A stretch of 64,000 nt of DNA from assembly GCA_900314995.1 (NCBI GenBank), contig OMXK01000011.1, positions 1-64,000 on the forward strand. Direction: 5' to 3'. Origin of the DNA: an uncultured Prevotella sp. Lineage in GTDB: Bacteria > Bacteroidota > Bacteroidia > Bacteroidales > Bacteroidaceae. Below the pieces are notes generated by a model. The model saw nothing but the letters and a program-made list of their open reading frames with translations. It was not told the origin of the DNA and searched no databases. Shown here piece by piece: positions 12,467-21,657 of this stretch; position 1 is the stretch's first letter; every line of letters starts with the position of its first letter. A program made the position numbers and the translations under genes.

Positions 12467-14455
12467 ATGAAGAATCCATTTGACAAGATATTAAACTGGT
12501 ATTTTACGAAAAACTCGTTGCCGTATTGGAGCATTCTGATGATAGACTGCTTCATTATCATTTTTAGCGGACTCGTAACATACTGGATATTCAACAGTGC
12601 TTCGATTGCACTGGAAAACGGCTTCAGAGTCATGAATACTCTGATCTGCTTTGTATTGTTGAGTCTACCAGGATTTAAGCTGTTCCACACCTATTCGGGC
12701 TTTATGCGTTTTTCAAGTTTCGTCGACTTGATGCGCGTGGTGTATGGCAATCTGGTGTCGCTGGGAATCGTGACAATTGTTGATATCCTCTTGGACCGTT
12801 ATTATAACGAGTGGTTCGTGAATTTCAGCACAACCAGTATCTTCCTCATCTATCTTGTCTCCACGCTGCTGATGTGGGCATTGCGTGTCGTAGTCAAGAC
12901 ACTCTACGACGTGGCGTTCTCGAACTCCCGGGCTATCCGCGTGCTGATCTATGGTATGGTGGCCGATGGCGTGGGCCTGGCGAAGCATATCCGTTCCGAG
13001 CGTCCTAGGCGTTACCTCGTAAAAGGTTTTATTACGCATGGGAAGAATCTAAAACATGTGGAAGTGCTTGGCGAGAAAGTCTATTCCATTGATCAGGATG
13101 TTGCTGCGATTATCAAAGAAAATGATATTGAGGGCGTTCTGGTATCGCCTTCACGCGTCAAGGATTTCCGCAATAATCAGGCCCTGCAGGATAAGATTCT
13201 TGGAGCCGGTGCTAAGATCTTCATGGCAGAAGGCGCCAAGGAAATGAATCCGGACGAAGACTTCAACGACGACTATATAGGCAATCTGACGATGCGTGAG
13301 GTCAGCGTGGAGGAGCTGTTGCCCAGAGACGAGATCCGCGTGGACCTGAAGTCGGTGGAGGAACTGCTGAAGGGTACGCGTGTGCTGATTACGGGTTCTG
13401 CCGGTAGTATCGGTTCGGAGATGGTGCGCCAGGTGGCCGCCTTCAAACCGGCCAAGATGATGCTTATCGACCAGGCCGAGACGCCCCAGCACGATATCCG
13501 TCTGATGATGGCGAGGGACTTCCCTGACATTGAGGCGGAGGTGGTGGTGACGAGTATCAGCCGTCAGCGCCGTATGGAGGAGATCTTCAGTACGTTCAGG
13601 CCTGACTACGTGTTCCATGCTGCTGCCTACAAGCATGTGCCGATGATGGAGGACAACCCCTCGGAGGCTGTGCTGAACAATATCTGGGGTACGAAGATCA
13701 TCGCTGACTACGCCGTGAAATACGGGGTGAAGAAGTTCGTGATGATCTCGACCGACAAGGCCGTGAATCCGACCAACGTGATGGGTTGCTCGAAGCGTAT
13801 CTGTGAGATCTACGTGCAGAGTCTCGATCAGGCCATCAAGAACAAGAAGACGCCGGAATACCTGCATCTCCTGAACAATAAGCAGAGTGCGGAGATGGAG
13901 AAACAGACCTACAGGACGCAGTTCGTGACGACGCGTTTCGGCAATGTGCTGGGCTCAAATGGTTCGGTGATTCCCTTGTTCAGGGAGCAGATCAAGAACG
14001 GTGGGCCTGTGACGGTTACTGACGAGCGTATTGTCAGGTTCTTCATGCTGATTCCTGAGGCCTGTAAGCTCGTGCTGGAGGCCGGTACGAAGGGAAATGG
14101 CGGTGAGATCTTTGTGTTCGATATGGGTCAGCCCGTGAAGATCGTAGAGTTGGCTAAGCGTATGATCAAACTCTCTGGTGCCAAGAATGTTGAGATCAAG
14201 ATCTCGGGTTTGCGTCCGGGTGAGAAGCTCTATGAGGAAGTGCTGAACGAGTTGGAGGGTACGAAGCCGACGTTCCATGAGAAGATCCGTATTGCAGAGG
14301 TCCGGGAGTATGACTTTGCGGATATCAGCCGGCAGGTGGATGAGTTGGTGGAGATTTCGAAGCATTATGATGATATGGAGACTGTCCGGAAAATGAAGGA
14401 GATTGTTCCGGAATATAAGTCTAATAATTCGGTATACGAAGTATTAGACAAATAA
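12467..14455 (+). CDS. Membrane-bound NDP-sugar 4,6-dehydratase, CapD/WbpM type
   Basis: A 662-residue polysaccharide-biosynthesis protein. Residues 1-150 hold about four membrane helices (for example LMIDCFIIIFSGLVTYWIF). A first Rossmann-like CoA-binding-type region follows at about 155-270, then the catalytic SDR domain begins at VLITGSAGSIGSEMVRQ. The catalytic region reads STDKAVNPTNVMGCSKR, in which Met replaces the usual SDR Tyr; this S-M-K arrangement is known for the large WbpM/CapD subfamily. It probably acts on UDP-GlcNAc for capsule or O-antigen sugars. It is monocistronic, ending in a bidirectional terminator. Confidence 0.9.
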   Translation: MKNPFDKILNWYFTKNSLPYWSILMIDCFIIIFSGLVTYWIFNSASIALENGFRVMNTLICFVLLSLPGFKLFHTYSGFMRFSSFVDLMRVVYGNLVSLGIVTIVDILLDRYYNEWFVNFSTTSIFLIYLVSTLLMWALRVVVKTLYDVAFSNSRAIRVLIYGMVADGVGLAKHIRSERPRRYLVKGFITHGKNLKHVEVLGEKVYSIDQDVAAIIKENDIEGVLVSPSRVKDFRNNQALQDKILGAGAKIFMAEGAKEMNPDEDFNDDYIGNLTMREVSVEELLPRDEIRVDLKSVEELLKGTRVLITGSAGSIGSEMVRQVAAFKPAKMMLIDQAETPQHDIRLMMARDFPDIEAEVVVTSISRQRRMEEIFSTFRPDYVFHAAAYKHVPMMEDNPSEAVLNNIWGTKIIADYAVKYGVKKFVMISTDKAVNPTNVMGCSKRICEIYVQSLDQAIKNKKTPEYLHLLNNKQSAEMEKQTYRTQFVTTRFGNVLGSNGSVIPLFREQIKNGGPVTVTDERIVRFFMLIPEACKLVLEAGTKGNGGEIFVFDMGQPVKIVELAKRMIKLSGAKNVEIKISGLRPGEKLYEEVLNELEGTKPTFHEKIRIAEVREYDFADISRQVDELVEISKHYDDMETVRKMKEIVPEYKSNNSVYEVLDK

Positions 14456-14486
14456 TAAAAGCCTCGCAGAATGCGGGGCTTTTATT
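14454..14486. terminator. Bidirectional terminator between capD-type gene and glnN
   Basis: AATAAAAGCC(T)CGC pairs with GCGGGGCTTTTATT around a 5-nt loop. A and T runs on the two sides allow termination in both directions between the convergent genes. Confidence 0.8.
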
Positions 14487-14505
14487 ATGCAGGGGGGCAT
14501 AACTT

Positions 14506-16707
14506 CTACCTGATGAACAGGAGCTCCCGGTATTTGGGAAGAGACCAGAGCCCATCTTCGACAATCATTTCGAGATGGTCGATCTCGGTGCGGATCGCCT
14601 CCATCTTGGGACAAACCGTGTCATGGTAGGCAATGGCACGCTGGTGGATAGCCGGGATGCGATTGGCAATGCGACGGGCATCCGTCAGTTCCTCAACCAA
14701 CTGTTCGATGCGCTCTGTGCGCTCGGCAATCTCCTCAATCAGTTTCATGTTACGGGCAGAGAGCCGTTCTGCGCGCTCTACCGGGAACACATCCTTCATA
14801 CCCTGTACGTTCTTGATGAGCTGCGACTGGTAGTGGGTAGAGACTGGGATGATATGGTTCATCGAGAGGTCACCCATGACACGGGCCTCAATCTGAACCG
14901 TCTTCACGTAAGTCTCCCATTTCACCTCGTTGCGCGCCTCCAGTTCCTTGCGGTTCATGACCTTCGTGGCCTCGAACATGCGGATGGACGACTCATCGAG
15001 GTAGTGCTCGATAATCTTCGGGCACGACTTCTCCACATCGAGCCCCCTGCGGCGGGCTTCCACCACCCAGGCCTCACTGTAGCCGTTGCCATCGAAACGC
15101 ACAGGCTTACAGGTCTTGATATCCTCGCGCAACACATCGAGGATGGCCGATACCTTGTTGTCGCCCTTGGCTATCTTGGCATCGACACGCGCCTTGAAGT
15201 CGATGAGCGCTTCTGCCATCGCCGAGTTGAGGGCAATCATCGCCGAGGCGCAGTTGGCAGAAGAGCCAGGGGCGCGGAACTCAAAGCGATTACCCGTAAA
15301 GGCGAAGGGTGAGGTGCGGTTGCGGTCGGTATTGTCGATGATGAGGTCGGGGATCTGCGGGATGTCGATCTCCATGCCTCGCTTGCCCTTCAGGTTGAAG
15401 AGCTCGTCCTTGTCGGAGAGTTCGATATGATCGAGGAGTTCAGTGAGTTGTTTGCCGAGGAACGAGCTGATGATGGCTGGGGGCGCCTCATTGCCACCCA
15501 GACGATGCGCATTCGTGGCACTGACAATCGAGGCCTTCAACAGTCCATTGTGGCGATAGACAGCCATGAGCGTCTCCACGATAAACGTGACGAAGCGCAG
15601 ATTCTCTTCCGGTGTCTTACCGGGCGCATGGAGGAGGACAGACCCTTTCTTCTGGGTGGCCGTCAGACTCCAGTTGTTGTGCTTACCCGAACCATTGATC
15701 CCGTCGAAAGGCTTTTCGTGGAGCAACACACGGAAACCGTGGTTACGGGCCACGCGCTTCATCAGTGACATGAGCAGCATGTTATGGTCGACCGCCAGGT
15801 TGCACTCCTCGTAGATCGGGGCCAACTCAAACTGATTGGGCGCCACCTCGTTGTGACGCGTCTTACAAGGGATGGCCAGCTCCAGCGCCTGGATCTCCAG
15901 ATCCTTCATGAAAGCCTGTACGCGATCAGGAATCGTGCCGAAGTAATGATCATCCATCTGCTGGTTTTTCGCACTCTCATGACCCATCAGTGTGCGTCCG
16001 GTCATCAGCAGGTCAGGGCGCGCTGAATAGAGACCCTCGTCGACGAGGAAATACTCCTGTTCCCAACCCAGATTCACCTGTACCTTCTTCACATCCTCAT
16101 AGAAATAATCACAGACCTCCTTGGCAGCCTTGGTGACCGCACGGATGGAACGGAGCAGGGGAGCCTTATAGTCGAGCGCCTCACCTGTATAGGCGATGAA
16201 GATGGTGGGGATACACAGTGTGTCGTCGATGATGAATACCGGTGAGGTGGGATCCCAGGCCGAATAGCCACGAGCCTCGAAGGTGTTGCGGATACCACCA
16301 TTGGGGAAAGAAGAAGCATCCGGTTCCTGCTGGACGAGCAGTTTGCCACTGAACGCCTCCATCATGCCCCCCTTGCCATCGTGCTCCACGAAGGCATCGT
16401 GCTTCTCGGCCGTACCTTCCGTGAGGGGCTGGAACCAGTGGGTATAGTGGGTGACGCCCATCTCCTGGGCCCATTTCTTCATGCCTTCAGCCACCGCATC
16501 AGCGATGCTCCGGTCGAGACGGGCACCATTGTCCATCACATCGATCATCTTGTTGTAGACCTCTGCCGGGAGGTACTTGAACATCTTCTGGCGGTTGAAG
16601 ACGTATTTGCCGAAATATTCGGAAGGTCGTTCTGAGGGTGTTGGCACCTCACGGGCCTTTTTCTTAAAGGCCTCTTCTACGACCTGAAATCTGAGTAAGT
16701 TTGACAT
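14506..16707 (-). CDS. glnN: Glutamine synthetase type III
   Basis: A 733-residue GSIII, the large form typical of Bacteroidota, which makes glutamine from glutamate, ammonia and ATP. Landmarks are FGKYVFNRQKMFKYLP at the N-terminus, NLGWEQEYFLVD (metal-binding Glu), KTRHNEVAPNQFELAPIYEE, HEKPFDGINGSGKHNNWS (catalytic loop), NRTSPFAFTGNRFEFRAPGS and a C-terminal helical region. The ATG at 16707 gives MSNLLRFQVVEEAF, the expected beginning; the frame extends upstream to 17076 but that overlaps aguB and is spurious. It follows aguB by 25 nt, so it is the third gene of the agu operon and couples nitrogen assimilation to agmatine breakdown, which releases ammonia. Confidence 0.95.
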   Translation of the reverse strand: MSNLLRFQVVEEAFKKKAREVPTPSERPSEYFGKYVFNRQKMFKYLPAEVYNKMIDVMDNGARLDRSIADAVAEGMKKWAQEMGVTHYTHWFQPLTEGTAEKHDAFVEHDGKGGMMEAFSGKLLVQQEPDASSFPNGGIRNTFEARGYSAWDPTSPVFIIDDTLCIPTIFIAYTGEALDYKAPLLRSIRAVTKAAKEVCDYFYEDVKKVQVNLGWEQEYFLVDEGLYSARPDLLMTGRTLMGHESAKNQQMDDHYFGTIPDRVQAFMKDLEIQALELAIPCKTRHNEVAPNQFELAPIYEECNLAVDHNMLLMSLMKRVARNHGFRVLLHEKPFDGINGSGKHNNWSLTATQKKGSVLLHAPGKTPEENLRFVTFIVETLMAVYRHNGLLKASIVSATNAHRLGGNEAPPAIISSFLGKQLTELLDHIELSDKDELFNLKGKRGMEIDIPQIPDLIIDNTDRNRTSPFAFTGNRFEFRAPGSSANCASAMIALNSAMAEALIDFKARVDAKIAKGDNKVSAILDVLREDIKTCKPVRFDGNGYSEAWVVEARRRGLDVEKSCPKIIEHYLDESSIRMFEATKVMNRKELEARNEVKWETYVKTVQIEARVMGDLSMNHIIPVSTHYQSQLIKNVQGMKDVFPVERAERLSARNMKLIEEIAERTERIEQLVEELTDARRIANRIPAIHQRAIAYHDTVCPKMEAIRTEIDHLEMIVEDGLWSLPKYRELLFIR

Positions 16708-16732
16708 ATCTCTTGGTTGTGTTTGAAGTTGA

Positions 16733-17608
16733 TTAATCGATAAAGCGGCGGAGGATATCCCCATAGGCATCGATGCGACGGTCGCGCAGGAAAGGCCACC
16801 AGCGACGCACATCCTCGGAGTGCTGGAGATCGATGTCGATGATGATGCTCTCCTCTTCGTCGGGGGCTGACTCATAGATGATCTCGCCCTGAGGACCAGC
16901 AAGGAAAGAGGTGCCCCAGAACTGGATGCCCTCGGTCTGGCCGCTGGGATCCTTTTCAAGGCCGACCCTATTAACGGCCAGAACGGGAAGTCCGTTGGCC
17001 ACAGCGTGTCCGCGCATGACCGTCTGCCAGGCCCTGCGCTGGCGCTGCTGTTCTTCGGGGGTGTCACTAGCCGCATAGCCGATGGCCGTGGGGTAGATGA
17101 GGATCTCGGCCCCCTGGAGGGCCATCAGACGGGCTGCCTCAGGATACCACTGGTCCCAGCATACCATGACACCCAGACGGCCGACAGAGGTCTGGATGGG
17201 GTGGAACCCGAGATCGCCGGGGGTGAAATAGAACTTCTCGTAATAGGCCGGATCGTCGGGGATGTGCATCTTACGGTAGATGCCTGCGATGGAACCGTCC
17301 TTCTCGAGTACCACGGCTGTGTTATGGTAAAGTCCTGCTGCCCGTCGCTCAAAGAGTGAGGTGACAATGACCACCCCAAACTGTCGGGCCAGTTCGCCAT
17401 AGAGCTTGGTCGAGGGACCGGGGATGGGTTCCGCGAGGTCGAAATTGGCCACATCCTCCACCTGACAGAAATACAGGGAGTTGTGGAGTTCCTGCAGTAC
17501 GATGAGTTCTGCCCCTCGTCGGGCGAGGTCGGCAATGCCTTCTGACAGGCGCAGGATATTCTGATGCCTGTCAGCGCTGTTGGCTTGTTGTATGAATCCT
17601 ATCTTCAT
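16733..17608 (-). CDS. aguB: N-carbamoylputrescine amidase
   Basis: A 291-residue nitrilase-superfamily hydrolase that converts N-carbamoylputrescine to putrescine, CO2 and ammonia. The catalytic triad is Glu40 (VLQELHNS), Lys113 (YRKMHIPDD) and Cys150 (MVCWDQWYPE). FYFTPGDLGF, RGHAVANGLPVLAVNR and the C-terminal DVRRWWPFLRDRRID are typical AguB blocks. Its ATG overlaps the aguA stop by 4 nt (ATGA), so the two are translationally coupled. Confidence 0.93.
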   Translation of the reverse strand: MKIGFIQQANSADRHQNILRLSEGIADLARRGAELIVLQELHNSLYFCQVEDVANFDLAEPIPGPSTKLYGELARQFGVVIVTSLFERRAAGLYHNTAVVLEKDGSIAGIYRKMHIPDDPAYYEKFYFTPGDLGFHPIQTSVGRLGVMVCWDQWYPEAARLMALQGAEILIYPTAIGYAASDTPEEQQRQRRAWQTVMRGHAVANGLPVLAVNRVGLEKDPSGQTEGIQFWGTSFLAGPQGEIIYESAPDEEESIIIDIDLQHSEDVRRWWPFLRDRRIDAYGDILRRFID

Positions 17609-18594
17609 ATTTTGGGAAATTGCATGGTACAGCAGTGGAGGCTGCCATGTTGTTTGATGATACTACGGCAATCGATGGGGACCATCTGACGGTCGGGGAA
17701 TGCCTCGCCAATCAGTCGGAGGGCGATGGCATCAAGGTCTGGCTGGTCATAGACAGGACAGAGTACAGCCCCGTTGATAATCAGGAAGTTAGCGTAAGTG
17801 GCCGGCAGCCGTTCGCCCTCAAACCAGATAGGCCTGGGCATAGGGAGTTTTACCAGATGATAAGGCTGCCCATCGCATGTGCGGAACGTCTGGAGCTGTT
17901 CTTCCATCAGTTTGAGTCCGGCATACTGTTCATCGGCAGGGTCATCGCACCCCACGTACAATAACGTGTCGTTCGGACAAATGCGTACCAACGTGTCGAT
18001 ATGGCCGTCGGTATCATCACCTGTCAGGTTGCCATGGTCGATCCAAAGAATGCGTCGGGCGTGGAGTTCCCGGAGCAGGTGCGCCTCAATCTGTGCCTTC
18101 GTGAGGGGCTGGTTGCGATGCGGGGCCAACAGACAGCCTGTGGTCGTGAAGACGGTGCCCTGACCGTCGCTCTCGATGGAGCCACCCTCAAGGACAAAAT
18201 CGAGACAGTCGATATATTCACCCGAGACGATACCCTGCTGATAGAGCCGGGCATTGATGGCATTGTCCTGTTCGGCGGGGAACTTCTCGCCCCAGCCATT
18301 GAAACGGAAGTCGATCAGCCGACGATGACCTTGGTCATCGATGAGGGAGATGAAGCCATGGTCGCGTGCCCAAGTGTCGTCGGAAGGGATATCATACCCC
18401 TTCTTTCCTACGATCAGCAACGCTTCGCGCCGACTGATCTCACGGGCCATCTCCTCATAGGTAGCCGTAATCTCCTCCAGCATCGGTGCCCAATCAGTAT
18501 GCTCGTGCGGCCAAGTCAGCTGCACACCCATTTGCGGTTCCCATTCTGCCGGTAAACGCCAACTATCAGGTTGCTCTTTGATGTCGAAACTCAT
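17605..18594 (-). CDS. aguA: Agmatine deiminase
   Basis: A peptidyl-arginine-deiminase-fold enzyme (about 329 residues from ATG 18594) that hydrolyses agmatine to N-carbamoylputrescine and ammonia. SDDTWARDHGFI carries substrate-binding residues, GDDTDGHIDTLVR the catalytic His, and GSLHCCTMQFPK the nucleophilic Cys near the C-terminus. The longer frame starting at 18615 is rejected because the -7 box TACCTTTG (18605-18612) overlaps that start. First gene of the aguA-aguB-glnN operon, divergent from the ABC gene. Confidence 0.93.
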   Translation of the reverse strand: MSFDIKEQPDSWRLPAEWEPQMGVQLTWPHEHTDWAPMLEEITATYEEMAREISRREALLIVGKKGYDIPSDDTWARDHGFISLIDDQGHRRLIDFRFNGWGEKFPAEQDNAINARLYQQGIVSGEYIDCLDFVLEGGSIESDGQGTVFTTTGCLLAPHRNQPLTKAQIEAHLLRELHARRILWIDHGNLTGDDTDGHIDTLVRICPNDTLLYVGCDDPADEQYAGLKLMEEQLQTFRTCDGQPYHLVKLPMPRPIWFEGERLPATYANFLIINGAVLCPVYDQPDLDAIALRLIGEAFPDRQMVPIDCRSIIKQHGSLHCCTMQFPKI

Positions 18595-18604
18595 AAAATC
18601 GCTG

Positions 18605-18662
18605 CAAAGGTACAAAAAATCTCCATAATCAATCAGCAGTTATTAATTTTTTTGTACCTTTG
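18605..18662. promoter_or_regulatory. Divergent promoters for aguA and the ABC operon
   Basis: TACCTTTG occurs on the minus strand (18612 to 18605, for aguA) and on the plus strand (18655-18662, for the ABC gene). The -33 regions would overlap in the 42 bp between them, so the two promoters may compete or share a regulator. Confidence 0.55.
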
Positions 18663-18676
18663 TGGCTGAATTCTTA

Positions 18677-19282
18677 ATGATGTTAGAGGTTAAAGACGCC
18701 ACGATAGCCGTGGGAGAAAAGATATTGGCCACCAACCTGTCGTTTATCGCCAGAGACGGAGAGCTGACCTGCATCACCGGACCGGAAGGTTCGGGCAAGA
18801 CAGCCTTTATCCGTACGCTGATGGGTTTTCTGCCCGTGAAAGCGGGGTTTGTGAGTGTTGACGGGGAACTGTTGACCGTCAGATCCTCCCATGCTTTCCG
18901 TCGGATGATGGTCTATCTGCCACAGACCCTCCAGATGCTGGGGCACCAGTTGGAAGAGGTGGCACCGGAAGAACCCGAGGAAGCAGACTATGCCGTGTGG
19001 GATGCCCTGTTGCCCAAACGTGCCGTCGTGGAAGCACCAGCACCTCTTTCGTCGGAGGCTATCTGCCAACTGGCGGAAAAGACCATCCGGGAAGCTCCGG
19101 ACAAGCCAATTATCGTGGCAGACGAGCCTACGGCCCTGTTGACCCCAGAAGATACCGAACGGCTGATCAGCCTGCTGAAAGCCCAGGCAGCAGCCGGGAA
19201 AACAGTTCTGGTGGCCAGTAGAAAGTATCAGGTGATCAGCAGAGCCGACCAAGTAATAACCCTAGAAAACGACAAATCATGA
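18677..19282 (+). CDS. ABC transporter ATP-binding protein with degenerate signature motif
   Basis: About 201 residues. Walker A is GPEGSGKTA and Walker B is PIIVADEPTAL. The region where the LSGGQ signature should be reads LSSEAICQLAEKTI, so the signature is lost or strongly altered, and the helical domain is short. A VASRKYQVI segment replaces the usual H-loop context and no obvious switch His is seen. It overlaps the permease start by 4 nt (ATGA). It resembles FetA of the FetAB iron-export pair by gene order. The GTG at 18662 overlaps the promoter, so ATG 18677 (or 18680) is chosen. Confidence 0.7.
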   Translation: MMLEVKDATIAVGEKILATNLSFIARDGELTCITGPEGSGKTAFIRTLMGFLPVKAGFVSVDGELLTVRSSHAFRRMMVYLPQTLQMLGHQLEEVAPEEPEEADYAVWDALLPKRAVVEAPAPLSSEAICQLAEKTIREAPDKPIIVADEPTALLTPEDTERLISLLKAQAAAGKTVLVASRKYQVISRADQVITLENDKS

Positions 19283-20787
19283 ATACAGGCATCATCTTAT
19301 CACTCGTGTTAGGCGGACTGTTGGCAGTCATTCCTGCAGGCATCCTCTGGTTGTTGGACCGTTCCCGACTGATGACCTTCGGCATTGCCATCGTCCAGAT
19401 GGGGGTGCAACTGCTCCTGCTCTGTGGGGTGGTGTGGGCACTGGTCAAGGTCGACAAGCTCTGGCTGTCGCTCCTCTGGCTGCTGTTGGCTACTGGTTGG
19501 CTGACGTGGCTTGTGACGAAGCGCTGCAAACTGGAACTGGGCCGTTATGCCCTGCCCATCGGGGTGGGACTGTTGGTGAGTACCCTGCTTGTAGGGCTCT
19601 GGCTCCTGTTGGCCGTATCGCCAGCCCATTCCCTTGCAGCCCAGTGGTTTGTGCCGGTGACTGCCCTTTTGTCAGGTCATTCGGCCATCAGACTCATCCA
19701 GGGGTTCAGCACCTATATCGAAGCTTTGAAGACCGATGAACAGCAGTATGAGTTCCTGCGCGGCAATGGCGCGTCGCACCAGAAGGCCCTGTTACCCTTC
19801 CTGAAAAGAAGTCTGCAGGCTGTCTTCTCGAAGACCTGTGCCAGTCTGTCGGTGATGGGTATCGCTACGATGCCCCTGTTGCTTGTGGGTATTCTCCTGG
19901 GAGGCATAGCCCCACTGGAGGCCTTTATGTGGGTGGTGGTGCTGACCATCGGTTGTGTGGCAGCCTCTGTCCTGGCACTGGGAATCGCCATCTGGCTGGT
20001 GGACAGGCGACTCTTCGACTCCCTGGGGAAGATGACGCTCGCGCTGATGGCCTTCACGTTGTCTGTGACAGCTTGTAATGGACAGAACGCCCACCATAGC
20101 ACCCCGACCAAATATGAGCTCCCAGCGCCCTTGAAAGACCGTCCTGAGCAGATTCTGACGCGTACAGGGTATACCACCTCGTATAACCGTGAGACGAAGA
20201 ATCCCAACTGGGTGGCCTGGCACCTGACACGCGAGCATACCAGGGGGCAGAACCAGCGTAAACAGGTGCTCTTCACGGAAGATCTGGACGTTAGTCCCAG
20301 GGCTACGAACAACGATTATTACAACTCACGGTATGACCGAGGACACATGTGTCCTGCAGGTGACAACAAGTGGGATCGCAGGGCCATGAACGAGTCGTTC
20401 CTCTTTACGAATATCTGTCCGCAGAACCACGGGTTGAACAAGAACGAGTGGAATGACCTGGAAATCCAGTGCCGTTCGTGGGCCAGGGAATATGGGGCCA
20501 TCGACATCGTCTGCGGACCTGTCTATGAGGCGCATAATCCCCGTACAATCGGCAAGAATAAAGTGCGTGTGCCCGACGCCTTCTTCAAGGTGATTCTCTG
20601 TCGGAAGGGCAGCAACCCCAAGGCTATCGGCTTTATCTACCGGAATGTGGGGCAGAAACAGACACTTCAGGAAGCCGTCAGGACTGTGGATGAGATAGAG
20701 CGACTGACTGGGATCGACTTTTTCCCGGCCTTGGAAGATGGTCTGGAGCGTAAAATCGAGGTCGAAGCCAGACTCAGTGACTGGTAA
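19279..20787 (+). CDS. Fused FetB/UPF0014-type permease and DNA/RNA non-specific endonuclease
   Basis: A 502-residue continuous frame with two unrelated halves. Residues 1-250 hold about seven hydrophobic helices and a soluble loop QYEFLRGNGASHQKALLPFL, like the UPF0014/FetB permease family (normal length about 255). Residues about 275-502 are an NUC1 endonuclease with the active motif YDRGHMCPAGD (His356) and FLFTNICPQNHGLNKNEW. The junction, KMTLALMAFTLSVTACNGQN, looks like a lipoprotein signal peptide with lipobox VTAC (Cys266). An internal ATG at 20032 is preceded by GGGGAAG, so the nuclease might also be made alone. Either the fusion is real or two genes lost a stop codon. Confidence 0.8.
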   Translation: MNTGIILSLVLGGLLAVIPAGILWLLDRSRLMTFGIAIVQMGVQLLLLCGVVWALVKVDKLWLSLLWLLLATGWLTWLVTKRCKLELGRYALPIGVGLLVSTLLVGLWLLLAVSPAHSLAAQWFVPVTALLSGHSAIRLIQGFSTYIEALKTDEQQYEFLRGNGASHQKALLPFLKRSLQAVFSKTCASLSVMGIATMPLLLVGILLGGIAPLEAFMWVVVLTIGCVAASVLALGIAIWLVDRRLFDSLGKMTLALMAFTLSVTACNGQNAHHSTPTKYELPAPLKDRPEQILTRTGYTTSYNRETKNPNWVAWHLTREHTRGQNQRKQVLFTEDLDVSPRATNNDYYNSRYDRGHMCPAGDNKWDRRAMNESFLFTNICPQNHGLNKNEWNDLEIQCRSWAREYGAIDIVCGPVYEAHNPRTIGKNKVRVPDAFFKVILCRKGSNPKAIGFIYRNVGQKQTLQEAVRTVDEIERLTGIDFFPALEDGLERKIEVEARLSDW

Positions 20788-20844
20788 AGCGTTAAAAACG
20801 TTTAATAAATAACATGGCCGGGGCAGAGTCTCGGCTTTTATTCG

Positions 20845-20852
20845 TAACTTTG
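20845..20852 (+). promoter_or_regulatory. -7 element directly before Nif3 GTG
   Basis: TAACTTTG ends 4 nt before the GTG start at 20857, so the mRNA should be leaderless or nearly so. This supports GTG as the real start, since no ATG is available nearby in frame. Confidence 0.5.
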
Positions 20853-20856
20853 CAGC

Positions 20857-21642
20857 GTGAAAATTAAGGAGGTTTTGTGCGCCCTTGAACAATTCGCGCC
20901 TCTGCCTCTGCAAGAAAGCTGGGATAATGCTGGCTTGCAGGTAGGATTGACAGAGACGGAGGTTTCAGGGGCATTGTTGTGTCTGGACGTCAACGAAAAG
21001 ATCCTTGACGAGGCCATACAGAAGGGCTGCAACCTGGTTGTCAGCCACCATCCCCTGTTGTTCAGGGGACTGAAGACCATCAGTGATCTGACAGACGTTC
21101 AGCGGACTGTGAGAAAAGCCATCCAGCGTGATATCTGCGTCATCTCGATGCATACGAACATGGACAACGCGAAGGGTGGGGTGAATTTCCGGATTGCCCA
21201 GAAACTGGGGCTCCAGAACGTGCAGTTCTTTGCTGCCAAACAGGTGAATGGTCTGGAGGCTGGCAGTGGGGTGATTGGCGCGTTTGCCGAGCCCATGGCT
21301 GCCGATGACTTTGTCATCCTGGTGAAAAAGACCTTTGGCGTGGAATGTGCGCAGTGTAATGAGCTGTTACGCCGTCCTGTGAAGCGAGTGGCCATCTGTG
21401 GCGGGGCAGGGGACTTCCTGCTCGACGAAGCCCTGAAAAACGGGGCTGACGCCTTTATAACGGGGGAGATGCACTATCACCAGTATTTCGGGTATGAACA
21501 ACAGATCCAGATCTGCGTCATCGGGCACTATCAGAGTGAGCAGTTCACGACGGAGGTGTTTCAGGAGATTATCCAGCAGACCTGTCCAGGCGTGAAGACC
21601 GTGATTGCAGAGACAAATACGAATCCAATATTATATTTATAA
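20857..21642 (+). CDS. Nif3-like dinuclear metal-centre protein
   Basis: A 261-residue Nif3/YbgI family protein, a hexameric di-metal protein sometimes annotated as GTP cyclohydrolase I type 2. Metal-binding motifs are VVSHHPLLFRG, ISMHTNMD, FITGEMHYHQYF and VIGHYQSEQFT. Its cellular role is uncertain. The start codon is GTG. The gene is followed 15 nt later by the zinc-ribbon coiled-coil protein, a common partner of Nif3 in many bacteria. Confidence 0.88.
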   Translation: MKIKEVLCALEQFAPLPLQESWDNAGLQVGLTETEVSGALLCLDVNEKILDEAIQKGCNLVVSHHPLLFRGLKTISDLTDVQRTVRKAIQRDICVISMHTNMDNAKGGVNFRIAQKLGLQNVQFFAAKQVNGLEAGSGVIGAFAEPMAADDFVILVKKTFGVECAQCNELLRRPVKRVAICGGAGDFLLDEALKNGADAFITGEMHYHQYFGYEQQIQICVIGHYQSEQFTTEVFQEIIQQTCPGVKTVIAETNTNPILYL

Positions 21643-21657
21643 ATTGTAAAGAAAATT

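Noticed and set aside
16508-16519. Copy of the AlkD insert repeat in glnN (CCGGTCGAGAC)
   Set aside because: Only 11 bp match and it encodes native GSIII residues (RLDRSIADAV), so it is chance.
16708-17076. Extension of the GSIII frame into aguB
   Set aside because: Overlaps a gene with its full catalytic triad; MSNLLRFQ at 16707 is the expected GSIII start.
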